Below are positions 34,610 to 43,343 of a stretch of DNA of 64,000 bases, one piece after another. Under the pieces are notes generated by a model. That model was given only the letters and a program-made list of their open reading frames with translations, searched no databases and was not told where the DNA came from. A program made the translations under genes and the position numbers. The stretch lies in contig CAMCWC010000013.1 in NCBI GenBank assembly GCA_945882415.1, forward strand, positions 42,092 through 106,091. The letters are read 5' to 3'. How positions within the stretch are numbered: position 1 is the first letter of the stretch; every line of letters begins with the position of its first letter. The stretch comes from Chthonomonas calidirosea (GTDB lineage: Bacteria; Armatimonadota; Fimbriimonadia; Fimbriimonadales; Fimbriimonadaceae).

Positions 34610-35974
34610 TTACTCGTTCTTGAGCGGGTCGTGTTCGAACTTGACGTTCGGCACGACCCTTTCTTCTGCCAAAAAGTCCAGGGTGGGCGGAGATTTGAAC
34701 TGCACCAGCGACTGAATCAGGCTGTTCGGAAATTTCTGGAGCAGGATGTCGAAGTTGCTGCAGATATCCAGGTAGTAGGCTCGAGCGAGCGCAATCCTGT
34801 CCTCCGTGTCCTGTAGCTCCTTTTGAAGCTGGAGGAAGTTTCGGTTCGAACGGAGTTCAGGATAGGATTCCGCCAGAGCAAGGATTTTTCGGCCGACGGC
34901 GTGCTGCTGCTTTTGTTCCTGTGCTTCGGCTCTGAGGGTTGCGACCATTTCGAGCGCGTTCGATTCGTGGTCTTTGTATCCCTGAACCGTAGTAACGAGA
35001 TTCGTGAGCAAGTCGTACCGGCGTTTCAACTGTACGTCGATGAGGCTGAATCCCTGCTTCACCCTCTGGTGGATGTCGACCAAGCTGTTGTAGACCCCGA
35101 TCGCGCCTTGTAGCGCAAGCACAAGTAAGAACAGGCCACCGTATGCAATCAACATGTCCGGGCGGAAGGGGCGAAAGTCGGTTTGATACAGCTGAAAGGC
35201 GGGTAGTCCAATGCAGAGGATGGCTCCGAAGATTAGCGCGCCAAATTCGGTCCAGCCGTGGCTAGAGATGATTTGCTGCTCCTGACGCACCGAGATTAGG
35301 AACCGAGGGGCATCGCGGTGATGGGCAATCTCGGGTTCAATTCGATCGGCTCGCTCGCGGCTTTGGCCGACCACAAAGATCAAGCGATCTAAGGGAAGGA
35401 TTTCCTCTGTGAATCTTCGAGTGTAGGTGCTGTTGGCAATTGCGCCAGCGGGGCCCTTCTCGTAGTACATCGGGTCATGAGGTCCACAAGTTCTGGATAG
35501 TGCAGATGCAGGTTCAATTTCCGCTCCGTCTGGCCAGATCTGGATTTGGCCGGTGTCGTCCTCAAGATCGAAGCACGTCATTCGACTGCCGGAGGCAACC
35601 TCATTCCAGCCCGATTCGGTTCTTGTCCGCGTGTTGCCTTTTGAGTCTCGCTCAACAACAGTGCGACGCCATTCCTCTTGGACGGAGTATCGGTAGAAGG
35701 CACACGGAAGCTCGGCCAGATAGCTCTGGACTGGGTTCTTGCACCGCAGGATGCCGTGGAGTTCTACAAACCCGATGAACACGCCCTTCACGCGGCTCGT
35801 GGGCAGCCCCTGCATTTGGCGGCGTCGCTTAGCCTCATTGTAGGCCCACGCAAGGCAGAACAGGCTAAGGGCAGGGCCGATGATGTACAGGTGGGAGACG
35901 ATGGCGGTGCCAATGGCATCCCCCAAATCGGCACTGGCAAGAAGGGATTTCAGCCTCTCGACCGTCGTGTCCAT
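34610..35974 (-). CDS. GIDE-domain/LemA-domain fusion membrane protein
   Basis: 454 residues. TM1 is near 26-44. A GIDE-type domain, also found in E3-like MULAN proteins, spans about 65-230: FVELHGILRCKNPVQSYLAELPCAFYRYSVQEE, then MTCFDLEDDTGQIQIWPDGAEI. Two TM helices follow (about 253-271 and 285-303). The C-terminal part is a LemA domain with long helices: VYNSLVDIHQRVKQGFSLIDVQLKRRYDLLTNLV and YPELRSNRNFLQLQKELQDTEDRIALAR. LemA proteins are membrane-anchored helical scaffolds. The role is unknown. It lies 15 bases after livG and may be carried on the transporter transcript. Confidence 0.82.
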   Translation of the reverse strand: MDTTVERLKSLLASADLGDAIGTAIVSHLYIIGPALSLFCLAWAYNEAKRRRQMQGLPTSRVKGVFIGFVELHGILRCKNPVQSYLAELPCAFYRYSVQEEWRRTVVERDSKGNTRTRTESGWNEVASGSRMTCFDLEDDTGQIQIWPDGAEIEPASALSRTCGPHDPMYYEKGPAGAIANSTYTRRFTEEILPLDRLIFVVGQSRERADRIEPEIAHHRDAPRFLISVRQEQQIISSHGWTEFGALIFGAILCIGLPAFQLYQTDFRPFRPDMLIAYGGLFLLVLALQGAIGVYNSLVDIHQRVKQGFSLIDVQLKRRYDLLTNLVTTVQGYKDHESNALEMVATLRAEAQEQKQQHAVGRKILALAESYPELRSNRNFLQLQKELQDTEDRIALARAYYLDICSNFDILLQKFPNSLIQSLVQFKSPPTLDFLAEERVVPNVKFEHDPLKNE

Positions 35975-35989
35975 TCTTGCCTTGTACCG

Positions 35990-36754
35990 CTAAACGGCTT
36001 CGCCCAAATAGGCGGCAATGACTTTGGGGTCGCTTCGGATGGCGTCCGGCGGTCCGGCGGCAATTTCTTTGCCCGCGTCTAGAACAACGATTCGCTCACA
36101 TAGCGACATGACAAAGCGCATGTCGTGCTCGATGAGAAGCACGGTCAGGCCAACTTCGTCGCGAATGTGCTTGACCATGGCGTTCAGCTCTTCCTTTTCC
36201 TGCGGGTTCATGCCGGCGGCAGGTTCGTCGAGAAGAAGGAGTTTTGGCTGCGTTGCCATGGCACGCGCGATTTCCAGACGTCGCTGCATTCCGTAGCTCA
36301 GGTCTGCCGAGCGAACATCCGCAACCTTGTCGAGGTTAACAATCTTGAGCAGTTCCATTGCCTCTGCCTTCAAGCTTTCGGTCTCTTTGATGACGTTCGG
36401 CATGTAAGCGAGGGCAGAGATGAGCGGTGTTTTGTGGCGCAGAAATCCACCGACCACAACGTTTTCCAGAACGGACAGCGACTTGAAGAGGCGGATGTTC
36501 TGGAAAGTTCGTGCAATGCCCAGGTTGGCGATTTTATTGGCGGGAGTACCGCCAATTTCTTTGCCATCGAAGGTGATTTTGCCGCTCGTCGGCTTGTAGA
36601 CGCCGGTGATGAGGTTGAAGCAAGTGGTCTTGCCCGCGCCGTTCGGACCGATGAGGCCAAACAGATCTCCCTTCTTGAGTTCGAAACTTACGCTGTTAAC
36701 CGCGATGAGTCCGCCGAACTTGATGGTTGCCTGATCGAGTTGGAGGAGGCTCAA
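35990..36754 (-). CDS. livG: Branched-chain amino acid-type ABC transporter ATP-binding protein LivG
   Basis: 254 residues. Walker A is GLIGPNGAGKTT near residue 37. The Q-loop region is FQNIRLFKSLSVLENV. The signature DLSYGMQRRLEIARA is followed by Walker B KLLLLDEPAAGMN and the H-loop LLIEHDMRFVM. The GIARTFQNIRLF form is characteristic of LivG rather than LivF. It overlaps livM by 4 bases and is the last transporter gene here. A canonical system also needs LivF, which is absent from the window. Confidence 0.93.
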   Translation of the reverse strand: MSLLQLDQATIKFGGLIAVNSVSFELKKGDLFGLIGPNGAGKTTCFNLITGVYKPTSGKITFDGKEIGGTPANKIANLGIARTFQNIRLFKSLSVLENVVVGGFLRHKTPLISALAYMPNVIKETESLKAEAMELLKIVNLDKVADVRSADLSYGMQRRLEIARAMATQPKLLLLDEPAAGMNPQEKEELNAMVKHIRDEVGLTVLLIEHDMRFVMSLCERIVVLDAGKEIAAGPPDAIRSDPKVIAAYLGEAV

Positions 36755-37935
36755 GCGGTGGCCTCCTTAATCGTTGGCTTGCCGAACTTGCTCCGCACCC
36801 AATCCCACGAGAACTCGTGGTGTCCCAGCATGCCTTGCGGGCGGAGGAGCATCAGCACGACAAGCGTGACGCTGAAGACCACCATTCGAAGCTTGGAGCC
36901 ATCAATGTTTTCTTTGAGGCTCGGAACGTTACCGAGGAGGGCTTTGCTGATGAACCAAATAACCAGGGCTCCAACGACAATTCCGAGATACCTAATCGCT
37001 CGATCCTTCGCGCTGCCATGGAAGTTTTGCATCACCCAGCGGATGGCAAACACGGCGGCGCTGATCGCGACGAAGGCAGCGGCAACACCCGACAAAGGGA
37101 TGTTGGTGAAGTCGCGCATCTTTTCTGGCAGATAGAACAGCAGGATCGCGGCAAGCACGGAGCCCGTGATGGACCCGGTTCCACCGAGAACGACCATCGT
37201 GACGATGGTGAAGCTCACGTCCATGGTGAACATGGGCGGGCTGACGAAGCTCTCGAAGTGGGCGAGGATGGCGCCAGCGGCACCGGCGAACATTGATCCC
37301 AAGACAAAGGCAACGACCTTGGTCTGGGTGACGTTGACGCCCATAGCGCTACTCGCGATTTCGTCTTCACGAACGGCGAGGAAGGGAAGTCCATGCGCGG
37401 TTCGAAGAAGGTTTCGGCAAACCGCGATGCACAGGATTGCGAGGAGCCATGCGGCCCAGACGTACTGGATCTTCGGCGCGACGGTGAGACCATAGGCTCC
37501 ACCAAGGGCTTCTTGATTTTGCGCGAAGATCCGGATGATCTCGCCGAAGCCAAGCGTGACGATGGCCAGATAATCACCCTTGAGACGCAGAGACGGTAGC
37601 CCGACGAGAAGACCAGCTAGACCGGCGGTGATCGCCGAAGTGATCATCATCAGAAGCAGCCAGGCGGCGGGTGGGAGGTTGAGCTGGGCGAAGAATCGGC
37701 TAGCGCAGAATCCCGCCGTGTATGCGCCTACTTGATAGAAGGCAGCGTGGCCGATGCTGAACTGGCCAGTGATTCCGTTGATCAGGTTCAAAGACACCGC
37801 GAGGGTGACGTAGAGGCCAGCGAGCACGAAGAGGCGCTGGACAAATGAGCTTTGTCCTTGCGCAACGCCTTCGAGCAAGAAGCAAAACGCCACCGCTCCC
37901 AGAATGGAGGCAAGACGAACGCCCCAGAACTTCAA
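36751..37935 (-). CDS. livM: Branched-chain amino acid-type ABC transporter permease LivM
   Basis: 394 residues, polytopic. The conserved NLINGITGQFSIGHAAFYQVGAY segment and the cytoplasmic coupling loop (RLKGDYLAIVTLGFGEIIR) match LivM. FLAVREDEIASSAMGVNVTQTKVVAFVLGS is the ATPase-contact region. The C-terminal extension (two extra TM helices from about 315 to 365 and a tail) makes it longer than the common 300-360. Overlaps of 4 bases with livH and livG support one operon. Confidence 0.92.
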   Translation of the reverse strand: MKFWGVRLASILGAVAFCFLLEGVAQGQSSFVQRLFVLAGLYVTLAVSLNLINGITGQFSIGHAAFYQVGAYTAGFCASRFFAQLNLPPAAWLLLMMITSAITAGLAGLLVGLPSLRLKGDYLAIVTLGFGEIIRIFAQNQEALGGAYGLTVAPKIQYVWAAWLLAILCIAVCRNLLRTAHGLPFLAVREDEIASSAMGVNVTQTKVVAFVLGSMFAGAAGAILAHFESFVSPPMFTMDVSFTIVTMVVLGGTGSITGSVLAAILLFYLPEKMRDFTNIPLSGVAAAFVAISAAVFAIRWVMQNFHGSAKDRAIRYLGIVVGALVIWFISKALLGNVPSLKENIDGSKLRMVVFSVTLVVLMLLRPQGMLGHHEFSWDWVRSKFGKPTIKEATA

Positions 37936-39104
37936 ACCTTTTCCACCTTGTTCGAGCCAAGTAGTCCGCCTGGTTTCACGAGCAGCACAACAATCAGGAC
38001 GATGAAGGCGATGGCGTCTTTGTAGTTGCCGTAACCGGCCCAGATGACCATGGTTTCGGCTAGACCCATCAGGATTCCTCCGAGAACGGCACCGGGAATG
38101 TTTCCGATTCCGCCAAGGACAGCAGCAACGAAGGCCTTAACCCCCGGCAACATGCCGAAGAACGTGTCGATCTTGGTGCCACCGAGGAAGGAGGCGTTCA
38201 TCATGGCGCCGGCACCCGCGAGGGCAGAGCCGATAAAGAACGTAAAGGCGATCACGGTATTAACGTTGATGCCCATGAGGGATGCGGCATCGAAGTCGAG
38301 CGAGGCAGCACGCATGGCGCGACCGGCCGTGGTTTTCATAACCAGCCACGTGAGGATGATCATCAAGACAACGGTGGTGACAAGCATGATCACCTGGCCC
38401 TGCGGGAGGGTGATCACCAGCGCGTCTTTGTTTGCCTTGTCGATGGCATTGCGGTAGTCACGCTCGGCATCTTGCGAAGCGGTTCGAAGCTCCTTTCCGA
38501 CGGGGCTCAGGTTGAACGAGTCTTTTTCAGACTTGAGCTGCTCGTCGTAGGCGGCTTTCGTACTCGTGACTTTGGCCTTCAGTTGTTCGGCTTGGGCGAG
38601 TAGTGCGCTGTCCGCTGGCTTCAGAGGAATCTCAATGTTGCCCTTGAATGGGTTGACCTTGTCGCTGATGCTCGGAGGTGGGCTGCTCGGGAGGAACAAC
38701 TGACCGCCATATTGGAGCAGCAGGGAAATGCCGATGGCGGTGATCAGCGAGGCAATTCTCGGCTGGCTTCGCATTGGGCGATACGCGAAGCGCTCAATCA
38801 GCACTCCGACGAAGCCGCAGACCGTCATCGAGACGATCAACATGGCGATAAGAATTCCTGGCGATGAGTCCTGCCGGCTACCTGCCTGCGTGAATCCGAA
38901 AGACCACGAGGTGAAAAGCGCGGTGTAGGCACCCAGCATGAAGACTTCGCCGTGGGCGAAGTTGATGAGTTTCAAGACGCCATAGACCATCGTGTAACCG
39001 AGGGCTATAAGCGCGTAAATGGCACCCAAAAGGATGCCATTCACAAGTTGCTGCGGCAGGGTGGAGAACTCCAACCCTGCCAAGAGGTCTGGTAATACGG
39101 TCAT
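37932..39104 (-). CDS. livH: Branched-chain amino acid-type ABC transporter permease LivH with an extra loop
   Basis: 390 residues, about 90 more than usual LivH. The N-terminal QLVNGILLGAIYALIALGYTMVYGVLKLINFAHGE and the coupling-loop AAALDFDAASLMGINVNTVIAFTFFIGSALAGA-like segment are typical. The C-terminal GMLPGVKAFVAAVLGGIGNIPGAVLGG is also conserved. Residues about 145-232 are an inserted Lys/Glu/Ala-rich stretch (LLAQAEQLKAKVTSTKAAYD and following) that looks like a helical hairpin or coiled coil on the extracytoplasmic side. It starts 7 bases after livK. Confidence 0.9.
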   Translation of the reverse strand: MTVLPDLLAGLEFSTLPQQLVNGILLGAIYALIALGYTMVYGVLKLINFAHGEVFMLGAYTALFTSWSFGFTQAGSRQDSSPGILIAMLIVSMTVCGFVGVLIERFAYRPMRSQPRIASLITAIGISLLLQYGGQLFLPSSPPPSISDKVNPFKGNIEIPLKPADSALLAQAEQLKAKVTSTKAAYDEQLKSEKDSFNLSPVGKELRTASQDAERDYRNAIDKANKDALVITLPQGQVIMLVTTVVLMIILTWLVMKTTAGRAMRAASLDFDAASLMGINVNTVIAFTFFIGSALAGAGAMMNASFLGGTKIDTFFGMLPGVKAFVAAVLGGIGNIPGAVLGGILMGLAETMVIWAGYGNYKDAIAFIVLIVVLLVKPGGLLGSNKVEKV

Positions 39105-39111
39105 TCGCCGC

Positions 39112-40377
39112 TTACTTAATCTCGTCCGCCTCGTAGGCTTTTCGGAAGACTTGGAACCCTTCGGACTGAGGTCGGACCTCGACCACGAGTGCTCGCTTTG
39201 GTGGGTTGCCGTTGAAGCCCTTGAGGGTGATGGTGCCGGAGACGCCAGCGAAGTTCTCGGTCTCGTTGATCGCTTCGATCAGCGACTTCGAATCCAGCGA
39301 CTTGGCTTTCTTCAAGGCTTCGAGCATCAACTTGGTAGCGTCGTAGCCGAGGGCTGCCATGGTGGTGCCGGGCTCTTTACCAGCGTGGCCCTTCTTGTAT
39401 GCGTCCAGGAAGGTCTTGACCGCAGGTCGATCTTCTTTGTTGTTGTAGTGGTTGCAGAAGAACGATCCGAGGATCGCATCGCCGCCGCTGGTGAGGAGCT
39501 GTGGGCTGTCCCAACCGTCTCCACCCATGAGCTTAACGTCCTTGAGGCCAGCTTGGCGAACCTGCTGGGCGATTGGACCAACTTCGGTGAAGTAGCCGCT
39601 GAGGAAGAGACCGTCTGGCGTTTCGGCCTTGAGTTCGGTGATCTGACCCGAGAACTGGGTCTGACCGGACTCATAGAAGGCTTCCTTGACGATGGTTCCG
39701 CCGAGAGCCTTGAACTTGTCTCCAAAGGTTTTGCTCAGGTACTGGGAGTAAGGCTGCTTGTTGTCGGTCATCAGAGCGACCTTTCGGAGGCCGAGCTCTT
39801 CGTAGGCGAACTTCGCCATGACGGGTCCCTGGAAGTCGTCAATGTAGCAGACGCGGCTGACGTGGGTGCCTTCCTGGGTGAGGTCGGTCTTGGTTGCACC
39901 AATAGCGACAACCGGAACGCCCTTGTCGAAAGCGGACTTTGCGATCTGGATGGTGTGGCCCGAAGCAACTTCACCGATGATGCCGATGACTCCGTCGGAG
40001 ATCAGCTTTTCGGCCGCGGTCTTTGCGCCTTCTGCTTTTGAAGTGGAGTCTCCGGTGATGAGTTCAACTTTCTTTCCGTTGATTCCGCCGGCGGCGTTGA
40101 GTTCTTCAACGGCCATCTTTGCGCCTTCAACGCTGTCTTCGCCCCATGGCTTCTGGTCGCCGGTCAAGCTGCCAACGATGCCGACTTTAATGACATCGCC
40201 TTCAACCTTGTTGCCCTCGGCGGTTGGGGCCTTTCGACCAGCCGCGGCGGGCGTTGCTTCGGTGCCTTTGTTTTCGACCGTTGGGGTAGTTGCGGTTGAG
40301 TCTCCGCCGTTGCATCCGATTGCGGCGGCTACAGCGAGGGCGATGAGCCCATGTTTCCAGGAGAATTGAATATTCAT
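39112..40377 (-). CDS. livK: ABC transporter substrate-binding lipoprotein (LivK-like)
   Basis: 421 residues from ATG 40377 (MNIQFSWKHG). A lipoprotein signal ends at AAAIGC (Cys22), followed by a Thr/Ala/Pro-rich linker. The type I periplasmic-binding fold is clear: IKVGIVGSLTGDQKPWGEDSVEGAKMAVEELNAAGGINGKKVEL, GVIGIIGEVASGHTI and YDATKLMLEALKKA. Ligands of this family are branched-chain or other amino acids, amides or urea; which one cannot be told. It is first in livK-H-M-G. A TATAAT on the minus strand (40427-40432) gives a leader of about 43 bases. Confidence 0.93.
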   Translation of the reverse strand: MNIQFSWKHGLIALAVAAAIGCNGGDSTATTPTVENKGTEATPAAAGRKAPTAEGNKVEGDVIKVGIVGSLTGDQKPWGEDSVEGAKMAVEELNAAGGINGKKVELITGDSTSKAEGAKTAAEKLISDGVIGIIGEVASGHTIQIAKSAFDKGVPVVAIGATKTDLTQEGTHVSRVCYIDDFQGPVMAKFAYEELGLRKVALMTDNKQPYSQYLSKTFGDKFKALGGTIVKEAFYESGQTQFSGQITELKAETPDGLFLSGYFTEVGPIAQQVRQAGLKDVKLMGGDGWDSPQLLTSGGDAILGSFFCNHYNNKEDRPAVKTFLDAYKKGHAGKEPGTTMAALGYDATKLMLEALKKAKSLDSKSLIEAINETENFAGVSGTITLKGFNGNPPKRALVVEVRPQSEGFQVFRKAYEADEIK

Positions 40378-40426
40378 GGTTGCTTGTCCCACGCTAGACC
40401 GAGCTAGCGGTGACCTGAGTGCGCCT

Positions 40427-40432
40427 ATTATA
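40427..40432 (-). promoter_or_regulatory. -10 box of the liv operon
   Basis: A consensus TATAAT on the minus strand, about 50 bases upstream of the livK ATG. A TTGACA (minus strand, 40442-40447) is present, but with only a 9-base spacer it cannot pair with this -10. Confidence 0.5.
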
Positions 40433-40462
40433 CAAAAATCCTGTCAATTCCATGGGGAACGG

Positions 40463-40468
40463 TAACAT
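40463..40468 (+). promoter_or_regulatory. Candidate -10 box, leaderless GTG start of the TPR gene
   Basis: TAACAT with exactly 6 bases to the GTG at 40475. No Shine-Dalgarno. Confidence 0.4.
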
Positions 40469-40474
40469 TCTGTT

Positions 40475-41194
40475 GTGAGTTCAGTTGACCCTCGCTTTTC
40501 TCAGGCACTTGAACTTCTCCGATCCGAGCAACATTCCGAGGCTCTTCCTCTACTAGACGCCCTGATTGCCGAGTCTCCAGCCAACGCAAAACTGCTAGGA
40601 TTGCGGGGGGTGACGCGGGCCCGCGCGGGGGATGCGAGCGGCGCAGAAGCCGATCTTCGCGAAGCGCGAAAACTGGATCCGTCCGACATCAAAGTCGCGG
40701 GCAACCTAGCGAGTCTGTTGGTAGCCGGGGAAAAGCGCATCGAGGCTTTGCTCATCGCGCGTGAAGTGCTTGAAGTTGACCCGCAGGACGCGACCGCTCT
40801 TTCGGTATTGGAGCGGGATGGACAGTTGCCACCGATTTTCCAGAGCCTGGTGCAGCGCGAACCGTTTTGGAGTCGGGTCGGAATTGCGATCATCGTGCTC
40901 GGGATCGCCGTCACCGTCGCATTGGCGGTGTTTCAGCCGATCTCACCGCCCGACATGAGCGTAAAGGAACCGATTTCAACGACCAAGCCGAAATCGGACA
41001 TCGTGAGTTTTTTGGTGCTCTGTGCGTGGATTTCGAGTGGGCTAGCGAGCTTTTCTTGGCTTATTCTAGATATGTTAAATCGGAAGGCTCGGATCGCTTG
41101 GTTAATCCCTCAAATGGTTTGCTGTTTTTGTGGGTTACCGTGGTTCCCGACCGCCGTATATTTCCTTGTAGGCCGCAAGAGCCGAGATCAATAA
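40475..41194 (+). CDS. TPR-repeat membrane protein
   Basis: 239 residues from GTG 40475. The first about 115 residues hold three TPR-like helix pairs (ALELLRSEQHSEALPLLDAL, LGLRGVTRARAGDASGAEADL, NLASLLVAGEKRIEALLIA). They are followed by TM helices at about 134-152, 181-198 and 208-228. The last hydrophobic pair with AWLIPQMVCCFCGLPWFPTAVYFLVGRK resembles the PLDc_N (cardiolipin synthase N-terminal) membrane module. It is probably a scaffold. It is followed after 3 bases by the retropepsin-PDZ gene, so the two are likely co-expressed. Confidence 0.7.
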   Translation: MSSVDPRFSQALELLRSEQHSEALPLLDALIAESPANAKLLGLRGVTRARAGDASGAEADLREARKLDPSDIKVAGNLASLLVAGEKRIEALLIAREVLEVDPQDATALSVLERDGQLPPIFQSLVQREPFWSRVGIAIIVLGIAVTVALAVFQPISPPDMSVKEPISTTKPKSDIVSFLVLCAWISSGLASFSWLILDMLNRKARIAWLIPQMVCCFCGLPWFPTAVYFLVGRKSRDQ

Positions 41195-41197
41195 ACC

Positions 41198-42352
41198 GTG
41201 ACAAGCCTCCTCGCCCTCATCACCGCGCAAGCAGCCGCACCCATCGTCGTTCCGTTCCGCCAGACCGACTCAGCAATCCTCGTGGACATCACCGCCAACG
41301 GGAAGAAGATGACCTGCATGTTCGATACGGGCTACGGTGGCACGCTCGTATTGGCGTCGAACCTCAACGTTGGTCCCACGACGGGAGTGCAACAGCTGAG
41401 AGACTTCGTTGGTTCGTTCTCCGCCAGTACCGTTAAGCTGAAGTCCATGTCGATTGGTGGCCTGAATGTGCCAGCTGCCGACAGGACCATTGTTGTGATG
41501 CCGGAAGATATGTCGGCTTCTTATGGCACTCACGTGGACGGAATTCTTGGATTTGATGGCGTCCGAGATCACGTGATGGAGATCAACTTTGAGAAGAACC
41601 AGTTCATCTTCCACCCGAAGTCGCTCGATATAACCAAGAAGGTTCCGGACAACAAGCGAACGTTCCTCGCGAAGTTACTGCCGATTGGTGGTTCGGCCAT
41701 GGAGTTGGCGGCGCAAGTGAGCACCGGCAAAAAGCTCACGCTGGCGTTAGACACCGGGAACGGGTTTTACGCGACGACGCACAAGGACTCATTAGAGCGG
41801 GTCGGGCTTTGGAAAGAAGGGAACAAGCCGAAGTACTTCTTCAGCGCAGGCGTTGCCAGTGGGGCGGTTGACACGTGGTACTACCGGATGAAGGACTCCG
41901 TCATTTTCGGAGTACCGGTTCAGGAAAGCATTTGGGACGTCATCGAATTGCCGTCCAGTTCTGCAGACTCGGACGGAACCGTCGGATTCCAGTTCCTTAA
42001 GAACTTCAATATCATTTTCGACTATGAGCGACGTCGCGTTTGGCTGGATAACTTCTCCGGCAAGGTGGCCGACGGCTTGTCGGGAGACGTGGGAATTCGG
42101 GCTGGCTTCAGCAACGAGCGCAAGCGAACGATCATCTTTGCGGTTGCGCCCGACTCGCCTGCCGAAGTGGCCGGAATCAAGGTCGGAGATCAGCTTCTCA
42201 GCGTCGATGGTCAAGAGCAGATTGAAGGCACTTACGAGCGCATCGATAAGCTGATGAAAGGGCCCAAGGGTTCAAAAGTGAAGCTCGTGACTTCCCGAAA
42301 CGGGGAAGTGAAGCGCTATGAGATTGAACGGAAAGAACTGTTGAACGACTAA
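41198..42352 (+). CDS. Retropepsin-like aspartic protease with C-terminal PDZ domain
   Basis: 384 residues from GTG 41198, with a short signal-like N-terminus ([11 protein letters not shown]). Two Asp-Thr-Gly motifs are present, [12 protein letters not shown] near residue 45 and [12 protein letters not shown] near 186, each followed by hydrophobic residues as in pepsin-like halves. A GILGFD and a [22 protein letters not shown] segment support the fold. The C-terminal about 85 residues form a PDZ domain ([26 protein letters not shown]). It is probably a periplasmic protease or peptide-binding protein whose PDZ selects C-terminal tails. Confidence 0.82.
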   Translation: MTSLLALITAQAAAPIVVPFRQTDSAILVDITANGKKMTCMFDTGYGGTLVLASNLNVGPTTGVQQLRDFVGSFSASTVKLKSMSIGGLNVPAADRTIVVMPEDMSASYGTHVDGILGFDGVRDHVMEINFEKNQFIFHPKSLDITKKVPDNKRTFLAKLLPIGGSAMELAAQVSTGKKLTLALDTGNGFYATTHKDSLERVGLWKEGNKPKYFFSAGVASGAVDTWYYRMKDSVIFGVPVQESIWDVIELPSSSADSDGTVGFQFLKNFNIIFDYERRRVWLDNFSGKVADGLSGDVGIRAGFSNERKRTIIFAVAPDSPAEVAGIKVGDQLLSVDGQEQIEGTYERIDKLMKGPKGSKVKLVTSRNGEVKRYEIERKELLND

Positions 42353-43002
42353 CCCTTCCAAGCCGCGATGGCGGCATCAAGCATCGGTTCGGTCAACCGG
42401 CCGGTGAAAGTGTTCTGCTGACTTGGATGGTAGCTGGCGACGAGCCGGGTCTGATTCGACTGATGCACGATGCCATGGGCAAACTTCGGGCCCTTGAGTT
42501 CTAGAGTGCGGTGAAGTTGGGTCCAAGCGATACCACCCAAGCACAGGATGCCGTCCCAATTTCGGCTTGCCAGCAAGCGTCGGAGATAGGGGTTACAGTT
42601 CTCAAGTTCTTCGGGTAGTGGTTTGTTATCCGGCGGAGCGCAGTGGCAACTCGCGGCGATCAGCACGTTCGTCAGGGTCAGGCCATCAGCGAGGCTGGTC
42701 GCTTCTGGTTGTGACGCAAGGCCGGCACGATGCAAGGCTCGGTAGAGCCAGTCTCCGCTTCGATCGCCCGTAAACATGCGTCCGGTGCGGTTTGCGCCGT
42801 GAGCGGCGGGCGCAAGGCCTAGGATGAGGAAACGCGCGTCTGGATCGCCGAAGTAGGGAACAGGCTTGCCCCAATAGTCGTCGTCGGCAAACGACTTTCG
42901 CTTGACCGCGGCGACCGATTCTCGCCATTCCACAAGGCGCGGGCACTTTCGGCAGGCGATGATTTCCTGGTTCCAGCTTTCGATGAGGGACAATGAACTC
43001 AC
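42349..43002 (-). CDS. Uracil-DNA glycosylase, family 5 (UDGb)
   Basis: 217 residues. It removes uracil, and in this family also hypoxanthine and other deaminated bases, from DNA. Motif A is [19 protein letters not shown] and motif C is [14 protein letters not shown]. Iron-sulfur cysteines include CRKC (17, 20) and later Cys residues in the [15 protein letters not shown] region. The HGANRTGR and N-terminal cluster distinguish it from family 4. The start is GTG 43002; TACACT lies 7 bases upstream, so a leaderless start is plausible. It is divergent from the FmdB-like gene, with only two bases between start codons. Confidence 0.92.
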   Translation of the reverse strand: MSSLSLIESWNQEIIACRKCPRLVEWRESVAAVKRKSFADDDYWGKPVPYFGDPDARFLILGLAPAAHGANRTGRMFTGDRSGDWLYRALHRAGLASQPEATSLADGLTLTNVLIAASCHCAPPDNKPLPEELENCNPYLRRLLASRNWDGILCLGGIAWTQLHRTLELKGPKFAHGIVHQSNQTRLVASYHPSQQNTFTGRLTEPMLDAAIAAWKG

Positions 43003-43004
43003 TG

Positions 43005-43343
43005 ATGCCAGTGTACGAGTACGAGCCGGTGGATCGCGATTGCTTCATGTGCCCCAATCGGGTCGCGGCGATTCAGTCAGTGAATGATGAGGCGTTGAAG
43101 TTCTGCCCAGACTGCGGACTGGAAGTGAAGCGGGTCATCAGCCGTGCGTCCTTCAAGGTCTCGAAACAGCGTGACCCGGGCAAGCACGGCTTCACGGTCT
43201 GGAAGCGCGCCGAGAAAGGCGTCTGGGAAAAGAGCACCGGAGAGGGCGTTGACTACATGGTCGGTGACAAAGAAGAAATGGCCCAGATCGAGGCGGAAAA
43301 GACCCGCCCTTCGAAAGTGATTGATCTCGACGCGAAAGACTGA
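43005..43343 (+). CDS. FmdB-type zinc-ribbon protein
   Basis: 112 residues from ATG 43005 ([18 protein letters not shown]). The N-terminal about 45 residues form the FmdB/CxxC single zinc ribbon with cysteines in CFMC and [10 protein letters not shown]. The tail ([22 protein letters not shown]) is basic and may contact nucleic acid. The family was first seen as a regulatory protein in formamidase operons, but its general role is unknown. It is divergent from the uracil-DNA glycosylase and convergent, with no gap, to the ArgC-like gene. Confidence 0.82.
   Translation: MPVYEYEPVDRDCFMCPNRVAAIQSVNDEALKFCPDCGLEVKRVISRASFKVSKQRDPGKHGFTVWKRAEKGVWEKSTGEGVDYMVGDKEEMAQIEAEKTRPSKVIDLDAKD
43010..43015 (-). 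promoter_or_regulatory. Candidate -10 box of the uracil-DNA glycosylase gene
   Basis: TACACT on the minus strand with 7 bases to the GTG at 43002. It lies inside the first codons of the divergent FmdB-like gene, so the two transcripts would overlap. Confidence 0.35.

Noticed and set aside
40427..40447. TTGACA plus TATAAT as a matched liv promoter
   Set aside because: Both hexamers are perfect, but the spacer is only 9 bases, too short for sigma-70-type recognition. Only the -10 is kept.
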